Made by a program: the position numbers and the translations under genes
The notes under the pieces: model-generated
Databases searched by the model: none
Seen by the model: the letters and a program-made list of their open reading frames with translations, nothing else
What the model was told of the DNA's origin: nothing
Shown: one piece after another, positions 1-9,532 of the stretch
Numbering within the stretch: position 1 is the first letter of the stretch
How the letters are laid out: every line of letters begins with the position of its first letter
Origin: Acidobacterium sp.
Lineage (GTDB): Bacteria; Acidobacteriota; Terriglobia; Terriglobales; Acidobacteriaceae
DNA length: 35,156 nt
Direction: 5' to 3'
Assembly (NCBI GenBank): GCA_003152415.1
Contig: PMAD01000142.1
Span: 15,273-50,428 of the forward strand

Positions 1-1064
1 GCAGCCATGCCGAGGAAGAAGAGGATCCATGCAGCGATGCGGCCCTGGTGGTGGGGGAGAGACTCGTCTTCGGCGAGCCATCCGCCGGCAAGGAGGGCCA
101 TGGGCGGGAGCGCGGAGAGGAGATTGAATTCCTGGCGGGCGGCGAAGCTGAAGAAGACGAGGACGGCGAGGATCCAGAGGACGCAGAGGAGACGGGCCTG
201 GCCGCGGCGGTCGGGATCGGGTGAGGCGGCGCCGATGCGGAGAGCGCGGAGGGAAAAGATGGACCAGGGAGCGATCCAAAGAAGAGGCAGGAGCCAGAAA
301 ACGAGGAGGGGGACGCGTCCGCCGGCCATGGGGGGCAGGAGGGCGACCATCGCCTCGCGAACATTGGCCCTGTCCACCGCGATGTGCCACGGCAAAACGA
401 CAGCGAGAAAGGCCAGGACGGCGGGGACGATCTGCCAGCGGGCGAAGTATTTCAGGTTGCCGGTGAAGAGCAGATAGAGAAAAGCGATAACCAGGGGAAG
501 AACGGCGCCGGCGAGCCCCCGAGTGAGGACGCCCAGGGCGCAACAGACAGCGAAGCCGATGGTGCTTTCGAGGACGTGCTTTTCCTGATGGAGCGAACGC
601 CAGAAGAAGTTGAGGGCGAGGGTGAGCCAGAGGCAAAGGAAGACGTCGCGCAGAAGGAGATGGCCGAAGAGGAAGACTCCACAGGAAGTGAGGAGGGTGA
701 GCGCGGCGTAGAAGGCCGCGGCCGGCGAGTGGAAGAGGCGGCGCCCGAATGAGAAGGTGGCGATGAAGAGGGCCAGAGTCCCCAGGGCGAGGGGGATGCG
801 CGCGGCCCAGTCGCTGACGTCGAAGATGCCGAAGCTGACGGCGACAGCCCAGTAGAGCAGCGGAGGACGCTGGGCGTAGCGGATGCCGTTGGCCCAAGGG
901 GTGATCCAGTGGCCGCCGATGAGCATTTCGCGGGCAATGACGGCAGTGAGGGCGTCGGAGCCGTCGAGCAGGGGAGGGGTAAAGACGGAGAACGAGGCGT
1001 AGAGCAACACCCACAGACCGAGCAGGGGAAACACGAACCGCTTGGCCGTACGCAGGCTGGTCAT
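1..1064 (-). CDS. GT39/ArnT-like membrane glycosyltransferase (3' end outside window)
   Basis: The ORF track misses this gene because it runs off the left edge; 354 codons are visible. Translation from ATG 1064 gives a multi-pass membrane protein. It opens with one hydrophobic helix, followed by a periplasmic loop containing AREMLIGGHWITP and RPPLLYW. This is the hallmark loop of the dolichyl-phosphate-mannose / undecaprenyl-phosphate-sugar transferases (GT39, ArnT/PMT superfamily), which move a sugar from a polyprenyl-phosphate to a protein or lipid outside the membrane. Further helices alternate with short loops, as in the GT-C fold. The usual acidic pair at the start of the loop reads DGSDA, where ArnT-type proteins have D-x-x-E. 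An in-frame TAA just upstream makes ATG 1064 the first usable start. It lies 88 bp downstream of the EAL/HDOD gene on the same strand. The acceptor substrate cannot be told from sequence. Confidence 0.85.
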   Translation of the reverse strand, partial: MTSLRTAKRFVFPLLGLWVLLYASFSVFTPPLLDGSDALTAVIAREMLIGGHWITPWANGIRYAQRPPLLYWAVAVSFGIFDVSDWAARIPLALGTLALFIATFSFGRRLFHSPAAAFYAALTLLTSCGVFLFGHLLLRDVFLCLWLTLALNFFWRSLHQEKHVLESTIGFAVCCALGVLTRGLAGAVLPLVIAFLYLLFTGNLKYFARWQIVPAVLAFLAVVLPWHIAVDRANVREAMVALLPPMAGGRVPLLVFWLLPLLWIAPWSIFSLRALRIGAASPDPDRRGQARLLCVLWILAVLVFFSFAARQEFNLLSALPPMALLAGGWLAEDESLPHHQGRIAAWILFFLGMA

Positions 1065-1072
1065 CCGTTCCG

Positions 1073-1078
1073 ATTATA
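1073..1078 (-). promoter_or_regulatory. -10 box (TATAAT) of the GT39-like gene
   Basis: A perfect TATAAT on the minus strand ends 8 nt before ATG 1064. Initiation 6-7 nt downstream would leave almost no 5' leader, so the mRNA would be leaderless. I see no convincing -35. Confidence 0.5.
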
Positions 1079-1152
1079 GAGAGAGGGAGGGTCGGCGGGG
1101 CTGGTGGCTCGTGGCGGGTCGCTGGTCGTGGGCAGCGGACGGGGACCGCAGG

Positions 1153-2424
1153 TCAGGGAAGGAGTTCCTGGCTGACCATGGTGGAGGCCCAGCGCAGCGA
1201 CTGGGCATACATAGCGGCGATGGCGCCTTCCGCCAGACCGAGCAGATGCTGGATTTGCTCGCAGCGATTCCAATCACAGGCTTCGAGGCTGCGGACCAGA
1301 TCGAGGGCGCGGCTGGCGGCGCTGCGATCGCCCTCCAGCGCCGATTTCATGGCGGGGGCGACAGGGAGCACCTGCAGGATGCGCGAGAGAGGGGTTTCGA
1401 GGAGCACGTCGAGCAGAGAAAGGATGCCAAGGAGATAGAACTGGGCGGGCTGCTCGGAGAGCGAGGGCGCGAGGAGCTCGCAGAACTGGGCGCGGGAGAG
1501 GGCCATGGAAATGAGCGGGAGGGAGCGATGGGCGGTCAGCGCACCGGCCATGGCGACGGTGACCATCTTGCGGACCGCGTCATCACCGACCAACAGCAAC
1601 GCCTCGCGAATGGTGGAGATGATGCCGGGATGCCCCTGGAGCGCGGAATTCGCGAGACGCAGGACGCGATAGCAGAGCGAGGCGTCGGCGGAGATGAGCT
1701 TTTCGATTTTGCGCAGATCGGTTGGGGAATGATGCAGCGCGGCGAGGAGCTTGAGGTAGGCGAAGTAGTTCTGGGGGATGGTGTGAGAGCAGAGCAGGAC
1801 GGGTAGCGAAAAGAAGTATCCCTGAAAGAGGGTGCAGCCTTCGGAGATGGCGATGCGCAGCTGGATATCGGTTTCAATTTTCTCGGCGAGGAGATGCGCG
1901 CCACAGCCGGCAGCCATGGCATAGACCTCGCGGCGGAGGTCGAAGTCCGCGGCAAGGAAGTCGATCTTGATGAAGTCGGCGAAGCGGAGGAAGGGAGCGC
2001 GCGAGGACTGGGGGAGGAAGCCGTCGAGAGCGAAGCGATAGCCCTGTTTTTTGAGGGCAAGGCAGCAATCAATGACGTCGGGATCGGGTTCGATGTTGGG
2101 GAGAATCTCGAGGACGGTGGACTCCGGGGGAAGGAGCGTGATGAGGCCGTCGACGAGGGCGGTGCGGGTGCAGTTCACGAAGGAGGAGGTGCGGGTGGAG
2201 TCGGGAATGAGCAGCAGCCAATGGTCGATGACCTCGCGCGTGGCCAGATCGGGATCGCCGGAGAAGTGATCGACTTTGCCGGCGCGGTAGAAGAGTTCGT
2301 AGCCGAAGAGACGGCGTTGGGCATCAAGGATGGGTTGACGGCCGAGGTAGCGGTTGGGCGCAGTGATGGGTACGGACGGGACCAGCGCCTGTTGGGGTGT
2401 TCCGGATTGCAGCGGAGAGGCCAT
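1153..2424 (-). CDS. EAL and HDOD domain signalling protein (YuxH-like)
   Basis: From ATG 2424 this is a 423-residue soluble protein. Residues about 25-225 form an EAL (cyclic-di-GMP phosphodiesterase-type) domain opening with RYLGRQPIL and GYELFYR. Residues about 225-410 form an HDOD domain (ISADASLCYRVLRLANSA). This two-domain order and length match the YuxH family of putative signalling proteins. The EAL part keeps ELFYR, the Asn in FVNC, IKID, the Glu in AEKIE and the Gln in FQGYFF. The central DD motif reads ALDGF, with one Asp lost, so catalysis is doubtful and c-di-GMP binding or a scaffold role is possible. The track start (2592) would overlap the divergent gene at 2573. ATG 2424 puts about 24 residues before the domain, as in relatives; ATG 2514 is the alternative. 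No start has a clear SD. Confidence 0.85.
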   Translation of the reverse strand: MASPLQSGTPQQALVPSVPITAPNRYLGRQPILDAQRRLFGYELFYRAGKVDHFSGDPDLATREVIDHWLLLIPDSTRTSSFVNCTRTALVDGLITLLPPESTVLEILPNIEPDPDVIDCCLALKKQGYRFALDGFLPQSSRAPFLRFADFIKIDFLAADFDLRREVYAMAAGCGAHLLAEKIETDIQLRIAISEGCTLFQGYFFSLPVLLCSHTIPQNYFAYLKLLAALHHSPTDLRKIEKLISADASLCYRVLRLANSALQGHPGIISTIREALLLVGDDAVRKMVTVAMAGALTAHRSLPLISMALSRAQFCELLAPSLSEQPAQFYLLGILSLLDVLLETPLSRILQVLPVAPAMKSALEGDRSAASRALDLVRSLEACDWNRCEQIQHLLGLAEGAIAAMYAQSLRWASTMVSQELLP

Positions 2425-2554
2425 GGATGGCTTGCGCACTCGCAGGCTCGCCGCAGCAGAAATCCTCTGGCTCGGCGATTCACTTTGTCTATCGGCGGCG
2501 GCGAGTGTACGCATCAGGGAAAAGTGAGGAAGGGCGGGGGGCGAATCGCTCCGG

Positions 2555-2560
2555 TACACT
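2555..2560 (+). promoter_or_regulatory. Candidate -10 box (TACACT) of the GT-C-like gene
   Basis: TACACT in the context CCGGTACACTGC lies 12 nt before ATG 2573. The same type of hexamer sits just upstream of several other starts here. The divergent spacer 2425-2572 must also hold the promoter of the EAL/HDOD gene; a second TACACT on the minus strand at 2505-2510 is a candidate. Confidence 0.4.
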
Positions 2561-2572
2561 GCTGAAAGCTCG

Positions 2573-3748
2573 ATGGGATCAGGCGGAACCATCTACCAGC
2601 TGCGGAAATTTCGATTCGAGCGTCCGCAGAAGCTCGCGGCGGTACTGCTGCTGCTTCTGCTGGGGCAGTGCCTTTGGGTGAGCGCGCGACAAAGGCTTTC
2701 GGAGACGGATTATCAGTTTGCGCGCTGCGGGCGGGAGATGTGGGAGCGGCCCTCGCCGCTGACGGGCTACTTCACAACCTGCGGGAATATTCACGACGGA
2801 ACGCTGGCGTACCGTGCAGCAGGGCTGCCGCTGACGCTGGAACGTATTGTTTTCGGACAGGCGGCAACAACCTCGACGTGGGAGATGCGGCATGAGGTGG
2901 GCGCGATCAAGCTGGTGCTGCGGCTGCCCTTTATTTTGGCGGGGCTGGCGCTGGGGGCGTGCCTGTGGTGGGTGACGCGACGGCTATTTGGTAACGAGGG
3001 CGGTTACATTTCTCTGGCGCTTTACTGCTTCACACCGGCGGTGGTGCGGGCGTCGACGTATCCCAACAACGAAATTCTGGCGGCGCTGGGCGTTTTCTCG
3101 GTGATTTATACCGCGATTGGGGTTTCGCACGCGCTGCAGGGACCAAAGAAGAAATGGCGACCGAGAATTGTGCTGCTGACGGTGGCATTAGGGTTCACGG
3201 CGGCGGCGCACATTGCGGCGTTTGTGGTGGCGCTGGTCTTCACGGTGATTTTCATGGCGTGGGTGGCGGAGACGCGGCGAGCGTACATTCCGACGCTGCT
3301 GATTGTGTGGGTGCTGGGGGCGTTTTTCCTGCTGTTCGCGTCGTATGCGTTTCATCCAGATGCGTTCAGCTACGTGTTTCGGAGCGCGGCGGGGCGAATG
3401 TGGGTTTCGCTGGAACCGGCGAAGTGGTTTTTCGCGAGCCCGGCGAACGCCGCATTCACCGTTGGGCTGCTTGGGGCGTTGGCGCTTTACGCGGTGTCGC
3501 GTCGGTCGCGGTATTTCGGGAACACGGCTCCTTTGCTGGTGGGCGCGCCGTTGATGCTGCTGATAACGACTGGGGAGCCGTCGGAACCGTGGCTGTGGGC
3601 GCTGCCGTTTCTGATCACGTTTGTGGGCGGGGTCTTCGCGGATGCTCTGGAAACACGTTGGCGGAAGGCGTTTCTGTGGGCGATGGGGGTGATGGTGGTG
3701 GCGCAGGCGGGGTTGTGCGTGGCGAGCGTGTGGGGGATGAGTGCGTAG
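2573..3748 (+). CDS. Polytopic membrane protein, GT-C glycosyltransferase-like
   Basis: 391 residues. An N-terminal amphipathic stretch precedes a first TM helix (about residues 22-37, LAAVLLLLLLGQCLW). A periplasmic loop of about 70 residues with SETDYQFARCG follows, and then about eight more hydrophobic helices. The pattern of one helix, a long loop with acidic residues, a helix ending in WWVTRRLFG, then LYCFTPAVVRASTYP resembles the GT39-like GT-C proteins of Acidobacteriota that use lipid-linked sugars. It lacks the clear EAM and PPLLYW motifs of the gene at the left edge, so the glycosyltransferase call is inference. Its last 8 nt overlap the GTG start of the hydrolase gene, so the two are probably co-transcribed. 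Start ATG 2573 follows a TACACT hexamer; no strong SD. Confidence 0.75.
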   Translation: MGSGGTIYQLRKFRFERPQKLAAVLLLLLLGQCLWVSARQRLSETDYQFARCGREMWERPSPLTGYFTTCGNIHDGTLAYRAAGLPLTLERIVFGQAATTSTWEMRHEVGAIKLVLRLPFILAGLALGACLWWVTRRLFGNEGGYISLALYCFTPAVVRASTYPNNEILAALGVFSVIYTAIGVSHALQGPKKKWRPRIVLLTVALGFTAAAHIAAFVVALVFTVIFMAWVAETRRAYIPTLLIVWVLGAFFLLFASYAFHPDAFSYVFRSAAGRMWVSLEPAKWFFASPANAAFTVGLLGALALYAVSRRSRYFGNTAPLLVGAPLMLLITTGEPSEPWLWALPFLITFVGGVFADALETRWRKAFLWAMGVMVVAQAGLCVASVWGMSA

Positions 3749-4688
3749 ACGGCGAGTGATGGGTTCTGCGCGGGTGCTCGGGGGTTTAGTTCTCTCCGCT
3801 GCGATGGCCGCTGGTGCGATGGGCCAAGCGCCGGTGCCCGGGTGGTGCCGCGCTCTTCCGCGTCCGGAATACAAGAGCCTCGCGCGTGTGCCGGCGAACG
3901 ATGGGTGGTTTGAGGTCTATCGAGTCGCGCCCGATACGTTTGCGATTTACGAACCGCACCAGTCCGAAGAGACCATCAGCTATCTGATCGTCGGCCGTAC
4001 GCGGGCGATGCTTTTCGACACGGGGATGGGAATCGGCAATTTGAGAGGACTGACGGACGAACTGACTCAATTGCCGGTGGTGGTGGTCAACTCGCACACG
4101 CACAACGATCATGTGGGCAATAACTGGCAGTTCGACACGGTATACAGCATGGACACGAGCTTTAGCCGGCGCAACGCACAGGGATCGCGTGAGGCCGCGC
4201 AGGCTGAGATCCAGAGGGGGGAGACGTGCGGCGACCTGCCCGCGGGGTTCGATCCAACGGCGTATGCGACGCGGCCGTGGAAGATTACGTCGTACGTGCA
4301 CGATGGCGAGTGGATCGATCTGGGAGGACGGCGGTTACAGATCATTGCCACGCCGGGTCACACGCCGGACGCCATCTCGCTATTTGAGCCGGAGGACGGA
4401 TTGCTGTTCACCGGGGACACGTTTTATCCCGGGACGATCTGGCTGTATCGTCCGGAAACCGATTTGGCAGCGTACGACCGCTCGGTGCGACGATTGGCGG
4501 CTCTGGCTCCGCAGGTGAAACGAGTGCTGGGCGCGCACAATGTTCCCGCGGCGTCGCCGACGGTGCTGCCGCAGTTGGTGGTCGCGTTTGAGACAGTTAG
4601 GGCGGGCAAGGTTGCTCCTGAGCCGGCGGGCAAGGGGAAGGTCACTTATAAGGTGGGCGATATTTCTTTTCTGATGGGTGCGCCTTAG
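3741..4688 (+). CDS. Exported MBL-fold metallo-hydrolase
   Basis: 315 residues from GTG 3741; ATG 3759 (residue 7) is also possible. An N-terminal signal peptide (LGGLVLSAAMAAGAMGQA, cleavage likely after AMG) sends it to the periplasm. The metallo-beta-lactamase fold shows its full metal set: HTHNDH at residues 119-124, the third His in TPGHTPD, the bridging Asp in FTGDTF, and the last His in LGAHNVP. These ligands bind two metal ions, usually Zn, and hydrolyse esters, thioesters, lactams or phosphoesters. The family is too broad to fix a substrate, and nothing here points specifically to beta-lactam resistance. Its stop codon abuts the stop of the convergent obg gene with no bases between them. 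Confidence 0.9.
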   Translation: MRRRRVMGSARVLGGLVLSAAMAAGAMGQAPVPGWCRALPRPEYKSLARVPANDGWFEVYRVAPDTFAIYEPHQSEETISYLIVGRTRAMLFDTGMGIGNLRGLTDELTQLPVVVVNSHTHNDHVGNNWQFDTVYSMDTSFSRRNAQGSREAAQAEIQRGETCGDLPAGFDPTAYATRPWKITSYVHDGEWIDLGGRRLQIIATPGHTPDAISLFEPEDGLLFTGDTFYPGTIWLYRPETDLAAYDRSVRRLAALAPQVKRVLGAHNVPAASPTVLPQLVVAFETVRAGKVAPEPAGKGKVTYKVGDISFLMGAP

Positions 4689-5729
4689 CTAGCTGGCAGC
4701 GGGGACGGCAGGCGATTCGGCGCGGAGGTCGCGGACGCGTTCGCCGACGGCGTATTTGAGCTTCTCGACGCCGAGGCCGGTGACGGCGGAGATGGCGTAG
4801 AAGGGGAGCTTGCGGCGCTTCGCCATCGTTTCTAATTTTTTGAGCTTGGCAGGATTGGCGACATCCACTTTGGAGGCGACGACGATCATGGGCTTCTCGT
4901 CGAGGCCGTGACCGAAGCTTTTGAGTTCCTCCATGATGACGCGGAAATCCTCCATGGGATCGGGGCGACCGTCCGCATCGGATACATCGACGAGATGGAC
5001 GAGGATGCGGGTGCGCTCGATGTGGCGGAGGAACTGGGTACCGAGTCCGGCGCCGAGGTGCGCGCCTTCAATGAGGCCGGGGATGTCGGCGACGACGAAG
5101 CTTTCTTCGTAGGGTGCTTCGCCGATGGAAACGACGCCGAGTTGCGGTTCAAGAGTGGTGAAGGGGTAGTCGGCGATCTTGGGACGCGCGGCGGAGATGC
5201 GCGAGATAAGGGTGGATTTGCCGACGTTAGGATAGCCGACGAGGCCGACGTCGGCGAGGACGCGTAGCTCGAGGCGGTAGGTGCGCTCTTCGCCGGCGCG
5301 GCCGAGTTCGTGCTCGCGCGGGGCTTGGTGAGTGGGTGTGGCGAAGTGCTGATTGCCGCGGCCACCGCGTCCGCCGCGCGCAATGATGAGGCGCTCGTCG
5401 GGGCGGGTGAAGTCGTGGACGAGCTCGCCGGTATCGGCGTCGAAGAGCATGGCGCCGACCGGAACTTTGAGGACGGTGTCTTTGGCGTCGCGGCCGGTGC
5501 AGTTGGAGCCCATGCCGTGTTCGCCGCGCTCGGCTTTGTGCTCGGGATTGAAGCGGAAATAGACGAGGGTGTTGTGGCGCTGGCTGGCTTCGAGGATAAC
5601 GTTACCTCCGTGGCCGCCGTCGCCACCGGAGGGTCCGCCGCGGGGAACGAACTTTTCGCGGCGAAACGCCATGCATCCATTACCGCCGTCACCGGCTTTT
5701 ACCCGAATTTTGGCTTCATCGATAAACAT
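4689..5729 (-). CDS. obgE: Obg/CgtA GTPase (ribosome assembly)
   Basis: 346 residues from ATG 5729. The track ORF runs upstream to 6311, but the Obg fold begins exactly at [18 protein letters not shown]. The glycine-rich Obg domain covers residues 1 to about 158 ([15 protein letters not shown]). The G domain follows with G1 [10 protein letters not shown]3 [16 protein letters not shown] and G5 SAVTGLG. G4 reads ASKVD rather than NKxD, a substitution at the guanine-specificity Asn that some GTPases tolerate. The protein ends soon after the G domain, so the C-terminal OCT extension of longer Obg proteins is absent. Obg works in 50S subunit maturation and stress control of growth. It is divergent from the first receptor gene and converges on the MBL gene. 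Confidence 0.95.
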   Translation of the reverse strand: MFIDEAKIRVKAGDGGNGCMAFRREKFVPRGGPSGGDGGHGGNVILEASQRHNTLVYFRFNPEHKAERGEHGMGSNCTGRDAKDTVLKVPVGAMLFDADTGELVHDFTRPDERLIIARGGRGGRGNQHFATPTHQAPREHELGRAGEERTYRLELRVLADVGLVGYPNVGKSTLISRISAARPKIADYPFTTLEPQLGVVSIGEAPYEESFVVADIPGLIEGAHLGAGLGTQFLRHIERTRILVHLVDVSDADGRPDPMEDFRVIMEELKSFGHGLDEKPMIVVASKVDVANPAKLKKLETMAKRRKLPFYAISAVTGLGVEKLKYAVGERVRDLRAESPAVPAAS

Positions 5730-5740
5730 TCGCTGTAACC

Positions 5741-5746
5741 AGTTTA
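5741..5746 (-). promoter_or_regulatory. Candidate -10 box (TAAACT) of obg
   Basis: TAAACT on the minus strand ends 11 nt before ATG 5729, in the context GCTAAACTGG. This implies a leader of only a few nucleotides. No good -35 seen. Confidence 0.4.
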
Positions 5747-5824
5747 GCGAAAGCGCTACGTTTGACTCACCTCTCAGAAATGTGTGGCGGACCGGCCTGG
5801 GGCGGGTCTGCCTGGTGAGCGAAC

Positions 5825-8800
5825 GTGGGCCTCCCCCGAATTGAGAAAGCGGCCTGGCTGGCGCTTTTGGTTGTATCGACAATCGGCATTTGCGCAGGGC
5901 AGTCGGACACCGGCGGCTCGGTGGCGGGACGCGTTGTGGACGAGACGGGCAAGGGAGTGAGCGCCGCCCTGGTTCGAATTGAAAACGCGACAACCGGAGA
6001 GCATAGTGACTCGATCTGCGACCTGCGGGGAGATTTCCGCTTCGCGGAGGTGATGCCGGGCGGGTACACGCTGCGGGTGCACGCGGAGGGATTGTCGGAA
6101 TGGGAGGCCGACAATCTGGAGATCGGGCTGGGGACGGCGGCGCGTCTGAACGCGCGGCTGGCGCCGAGCTGGGTTCACCGAACCATCCTCGTGGATGCGG
6201 GGCTCGCGAGTGCTGGATCGGGCCAGGCGAGCACGGGAGCGAGTGAAGACAGCGGTACGGCAATGCAGGAGCTGCCGAACAACGGACAGCACTGGTCGAG
6301 CCTGGCGGCACTGCCGGGAGGTTCGACGACCGGCGAAGACGGGGGTCTGAGCTTTCGTGGGCTCAGTCCGCTAATGAACAGCGTCGCGGTGGATGGAACC
6401 GACAACAACCTGGCGTTCAGGGCGCGGGAGCGGGCATCCGAGGGGAACGGATTCGCGACAGCGCAATCGGCGGTGGGCGCGTTTCAGGTGAGCGGGAACG
6501 GATTCTCCGCGGAATATGGGCGTGCCGCCGGTGGCGCAATCAGTACGGTGACGAAAAGCGGGTCGAACCATGCGCACGGGCAGGCCGTGTTCTACGACCG
6601 CGGGGCCATTGGGCAGGCATTCAACGCGTACAGCAAAACGATGCAGATAGAACCGGCGGGGACGACGGTGACCTCGACCGGACAGCCAGTAATGTATCTG
6701 AACGGGCAGCCCATCACGTATGTCGAGGTTCCCTATCATGCCCCGGATCGCAGGCAGCAGTGGGAGGTTTCCGCGGGCGGACCCATTCGACGGGATCGGA
6801 TCTACTGGTTTTTTGCGTGGGAGCAGCACGAGCGCAACGATCCGGCGGTGGCGCGCGCCAATGAGCCGGAGGTGTTTTTCGCTCCGCCCTCGGCGGCGAC
6901 ACTGACGACGCTGGAGGCGCGGATCGCGAGCAGCACGAGCCCCATCGTCAAGAACTGTGGAGGCACCACCGGCGCTGCATCGGGGTCTACGGCCGCGGCG
7001 GCGTGTGCGTATGCGACGGTGCTCGCGCAACTGAACGGGATGCTGGGAACGGTGCCGCGGTCGACGCAACAGACGATTTTGTTTCCCAAGATCAACTGGC
7101 GGGTGAACGGGCGGAATCAGGTCGTGGTTCAGTACAGCCGGATGCGGCGGACAGCGCCGCATGGCGCTCTGACCGGGGCGTCAGAGACAGACGCGATCGG
7201 GAGCTTCGGCAACAGCTCCACGAGCGACGATGCTGCGGTGGCGCGGTGGGAATTCCTGGCAACGCCGCGTTTGCTGAGCAGTGCGCGATATCAGTACAGC
7301 CGGGATGTGCTGTCGGAGTCGCCGGGCACGGCGAGCGCATTCGAACAGCAGTTTGCCAACAATGTGTGGGGGCTGGCGCCCCAGGTGTCGATCGACCGCA
7401 GCGAGGGGCTGAGTTTTGGAACTCTGTCGACGGTGAACAAGCGTGAATATCCAGCGGAGACGCGCCAACAATTGATGGACGCGGTCACGTGGATTCACGG
7501 AAAGCAGGCGCTGCGGTTTGGCGACGACTACAACTATGTGACGGATGCGATCGAGGGGCTGAACGAGGAGAACGGCGAATATTCATACGCGAACCTGGGG
7601 GATTTTCTCTCGGATATGCTGGTGCCGGACGGCTGCGATGGGACAACAACAGGGACCGGGTTTTATCCGTGCTATTCGCGGTTTCGGCAGGCGGTGGGCA
7701 GCACGTCATGGAGTTTCGAGACGGCGGATTATGCGGCGTATCTGGCGAATGAATGGAAGCCAGGCAGCCGGCTGACGCTGACTCTGGGCGCGCGCTACGA
7801 ATATGAGCGGTTGCCTGATACAAATGCGGCGCTGGTGAACACGGCGATTCCGGAGACGGCTCATCTGCCGCATAACCGGAACGGATTTGGGCCGCGAGGC
7901 GGATTCGCGTGGGACGTTTTCGGGAAAGGGCGCACGGTTTTGCACGGCGGATACGGAATCTACACGGCGCGGGTGCCGAACGCGACGGTGTTCAGCGCGC
8001 TGACGTCGACGGGCGCGGCGGGGGCGCCACGGACGTATTCGTATCGTCCGATGGACGCGGCTGCGCCGACATTTCCGCACGTATTTGCAAGCGACGAGAC
8101 GCCCTATACGGACCCGGCCGCGCCCAATCATAATTCGACGGCGCCGGAGGCAGTGTATTTCGATCCTCATTTTCGGCATCCGCAGATCAATCAGGCAGAA
8201 GTGTCGCTGGAACAGGAACTGGGGTACCACACGGTGATCACGTTGACGGCGATGGCGACCGACGCGCACGATCTGACGCAATTCATCGACACGAATATCG
8301 ATCTGAACGATGTGGCGACGGTCTTCTACAGCGTAGAAGCTCCGGGAAACGAAGGGAATATCGGGCCGCTGGGCAAGGCGACTAGCGGTGTGTCCGAATA
8401 CACCAACATGGTTTATGAACCGCAGCGGTTCTACTATCAGAGGCTCAATCCGGCGTACGGCGCGATCACCGACATGATCAGCGAGAGCAACTCCAGCTAT
8501 CGCGGAGCGATGGTGCGGCTCGAACAGCGGCTGTCGCGGGCGCTGAGCGTGAATGCGGCGTACACGTGGGCGCACGCGATCGACGACAACCAGAATGAGG
8601 CGACGTTTGCGGAGCGGAACGATGTTTACGACCCCGCCGATCTGCGCCTGGAGCACGGGACCTCGAATTACGATGCGCGGCAGCGGGTGGCGGGAGGGAT
8701 CGTAGCGCGCGAGCCGTGGCGGATGCAGGGACCGATGGGGCTTTTGTTCGCCGGCTATTCGCTGGCAGCCGCTGGGACATGGCGGACGGGTCTTCCGTAC

Positions 8801-9385
8801 TCGATGCGGACGATGGGGGCGGTTCCGACGCCATCGTGCTCGTACGAAAACTGGCTGAACGCGGGCGGGGCGACGGGTGATGGAGCCAATTGCCTGAAGG
8901 CGGTGCACCAGCCGGATGAGACTTTCACAGATAACACGGCTGGAATGGCGGTTCCCATTGCGAGCCTGGGCGGGAGTCTGAACGGGTCGGGGGGCGAAGA
9001 TCTGATTCCGCCCATCGGGCGCAATACGTTTCGGTATCCGGCGGCCGTGAATCTGGATTTGCGGTTCACGAAGAGAATTCGTATCAGCGATCGTTCCTCA
9101 TTGGAGCTGATGGGCGAGGCGTTTAATGCGTTGAACCACCAAAATGTGACTGATATTGAGACAGTTGGTTACCGTGTGACCAACGATAAAACCCACCCCA
9201 ATATGGCGACGCTGACGTGGCAGAGCGGGATAAAGCCCGGGACTAAAACGACGTTGATTGACGGGATTACGCAGACGCAGTACGTGTTCGATCCGACTGC
9301 GGCGTTTGGAAATGTGACGAATGCCAACAGCAATGCGCTGAGCCGGGAGCGGCAGCTCCAGATGGGCCTGAGACTCATTTTCTGA
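5825..9385 (+). CDS. TonB-dependent receptor, Oar-like, with N-terminal carboxypeptidase-regulatory-like domain
   Basis: 1186 residues from GTG 5825. A signal peptide ([18 protein letters not shown]) is followed by a beta-sandwich carboxypeptidase-regulatory-like domain (about residues 32-105; [30 protein letters not shown]). Next comes a plug-like region ([37 protein letters not shown]) and a long outer-membrane beta-barrel ending in the aromatic LRLIF. This is the expanded family of large receptors abundant in Acidobacteriota, thought to import polymers or chelates with TonB energy. The ligand is unknown. The start is a GTG with weak SD-like bases (GGTGAG). Divergent from obg across 95 bp and followed by a second receptor of the same family, though the two differ in sequence and length. 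Confidence 0.93.
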   Translation: MGLPRIEKAAWLALLVVSTIGICAGQSDTGGSVAGRVVDETGKGVSAALVRIENATTGEHSDSICDLRGDFRFAEVMPGGYTLRVHAEGLSEWEADNLEIGLGTAARLNARLAPSWVHRTILVDAGLASAGSGQASTGASEDSGTAMQELPNNGQHWSSLAALPGGSTTGEDGGLSFRGLSPLMNSVAVDGTDNNLAFRARERASEGNGFATAQSAVGAFQVSGNGFSAEYGRAAGGAISTVTKSGSNHAHGQAVFYDRGAIGQAFNAYSKTMQIEPAGTTVTSTGQPVMYLNGQPITYVEVPYHAPDRRQQWEVSAGGPIRRDRIYWFFAWEQHERNDPAVARANEPEVFFAPPSAATLTTLEARIASSTSPIVKNCGGTTGAASGSTAAAACAYATVLAQLNGMLGTVPRSTQQTILFPKINWRVNGRNQVVVQYSRMRRTAPHGALTGASETDAIGSFGNSSTSDDAAVARWEFLATPRLLSSARYQYSRDVLSESPGTASAFEQQFANNVWGLAPQVSIDRSEGLSFGTLSTVNKREYPAETRQQLMDAVTWIHGKQALRFGDDYNYVTDAIEGLNEENGEYSYANLGDFLSDMLVPDGCDGTTTGTGFYPCYSRFRQAVGSTSWSFETADYAAYLANEWKPGSRLTLTLGARYEYERLPDTNAALVNTAIPETAHLPHNRNGFGPRGGFAWDVFGKGRTVLHGGYGIYTARVPNATVFSALTSTGAAGAPRTYSYRPMDAAAPTFPHVFASDETPYTDPAAPNHNSTAPEAVYFDPHFRHPQINQAEVSLEQELGYHTVITLTAMATDAHDLTQFIDTNIDLNDVATVFYSVEAPGNEGNIGPLGKATSGVSEYTNMVYEPQRFYYQRLNPAYGAITDMISESNSSYRGAMVRLEQRLSRALSVNAAYTWAHAIDDNQNEATFAERNDVYDPADLRLEHGTSNYDARQRVAGGIVAREPWRMQGPMGLLFAGYSLAAAGTWRTGLPYSMRTMGAVPTPSCSYENWLNAGGATGDGANCLKAVHQPDETFTDNTAGMAVPIASLGGSLNGSGGEDLIPPIGRNTFRYPAAVNLDLRFTKRIRISDRSSLELMGEAFNALNHQNVTDIETVGYRVTNDKTHPNMATLTWQSGIKPGTKTTLIDGITQTQYVFDPTAAFGNVTNANSNALSRERQLQMGLRLIF

Positions 9386-9409
9386 GCAATTTGTAGCTGT
9401 CACAGATGG

Positions 9410-9465
9410 TTTTCCACCGGCTTTCCACGGAAACGCCGCAAAATTGACCGTGCGCGGGTGGAAAA
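9410..9465. repeat. 9-bp perfect inverted repeat upstream of the second receptor gene
   Basis: TTTTCCACC (9410-9418) and GGTGGAAAA (9457-9465) are exact reverse complements 38 nt apart. Between them lies a smaller palindrome, TTTCC-AC-GGAAA (9422-9433). The right arm ends 5 nt before the extended -10 box, so the repeat covers the -35 region and could be a regulator-binding site. The TTTTCCAC core resembles a DnaA box by 7 of 9 bases, but nothing else supports an origin. Confidence 0.5.
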
Positions 9466-9470
9466 ATCCG

Positions 9471-9479
9471 TGTTGTAAT
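9471..9479 (+). promoter_or_regulatory. Extended -10 promoter (TGT-TGTAAT) of the second receptor gene
   Basis: TGT followed directly by TGTAAT (5 of 6 to consensus) forms an extended -10. Initiation near 9486 gives a leader of about 120 nt containing the two hairpins below. A TTGACC at 9444-9449 is too far away (24 nt) to be its -35. Confidence 0.4.
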
Positions 9480-9532
9480 TAACTCGATATTCACCCAGCC
9501 GTGCAACCGTAGAGGGGCAGATCCACGTAGAT

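Noticed and set aside
452-937. 161-residue Ser/Pro-rich minus ORF and the plus-strand ORFs at 7-752
   Set aside because: All are shadows of the GT39-like gene, which is open in another minus frame across 1-1064.
3741-4688. Beta-lactam resistance gene
   Set aside because: The metallo-beta-lactamase fold is shared by many hydrolases, and nothing specific to beta-lactamases is seen.
4689-6311. 540-residue ORF containing Obg
   Set aside because: The first 190 residues are Pro/Arg/Ser-rich out-of-family sequence antisense to the receptor gene; Obg begins at ATG 5729.
7706-8908. 400-residue minus ORF opposite the first receptor
   Set aside because: Arg/His-rich shadow of a GC-rich gene; no motif or start signal.
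9405-9470. TTTTCCACC motifs as DnaA boxes / replication origin
   Set aside because: Matches are 7 of 9 at best, there is no AT-rich unwinding element, and no dnaA or dnaN nearby; dnaB alone does not mark an origin.
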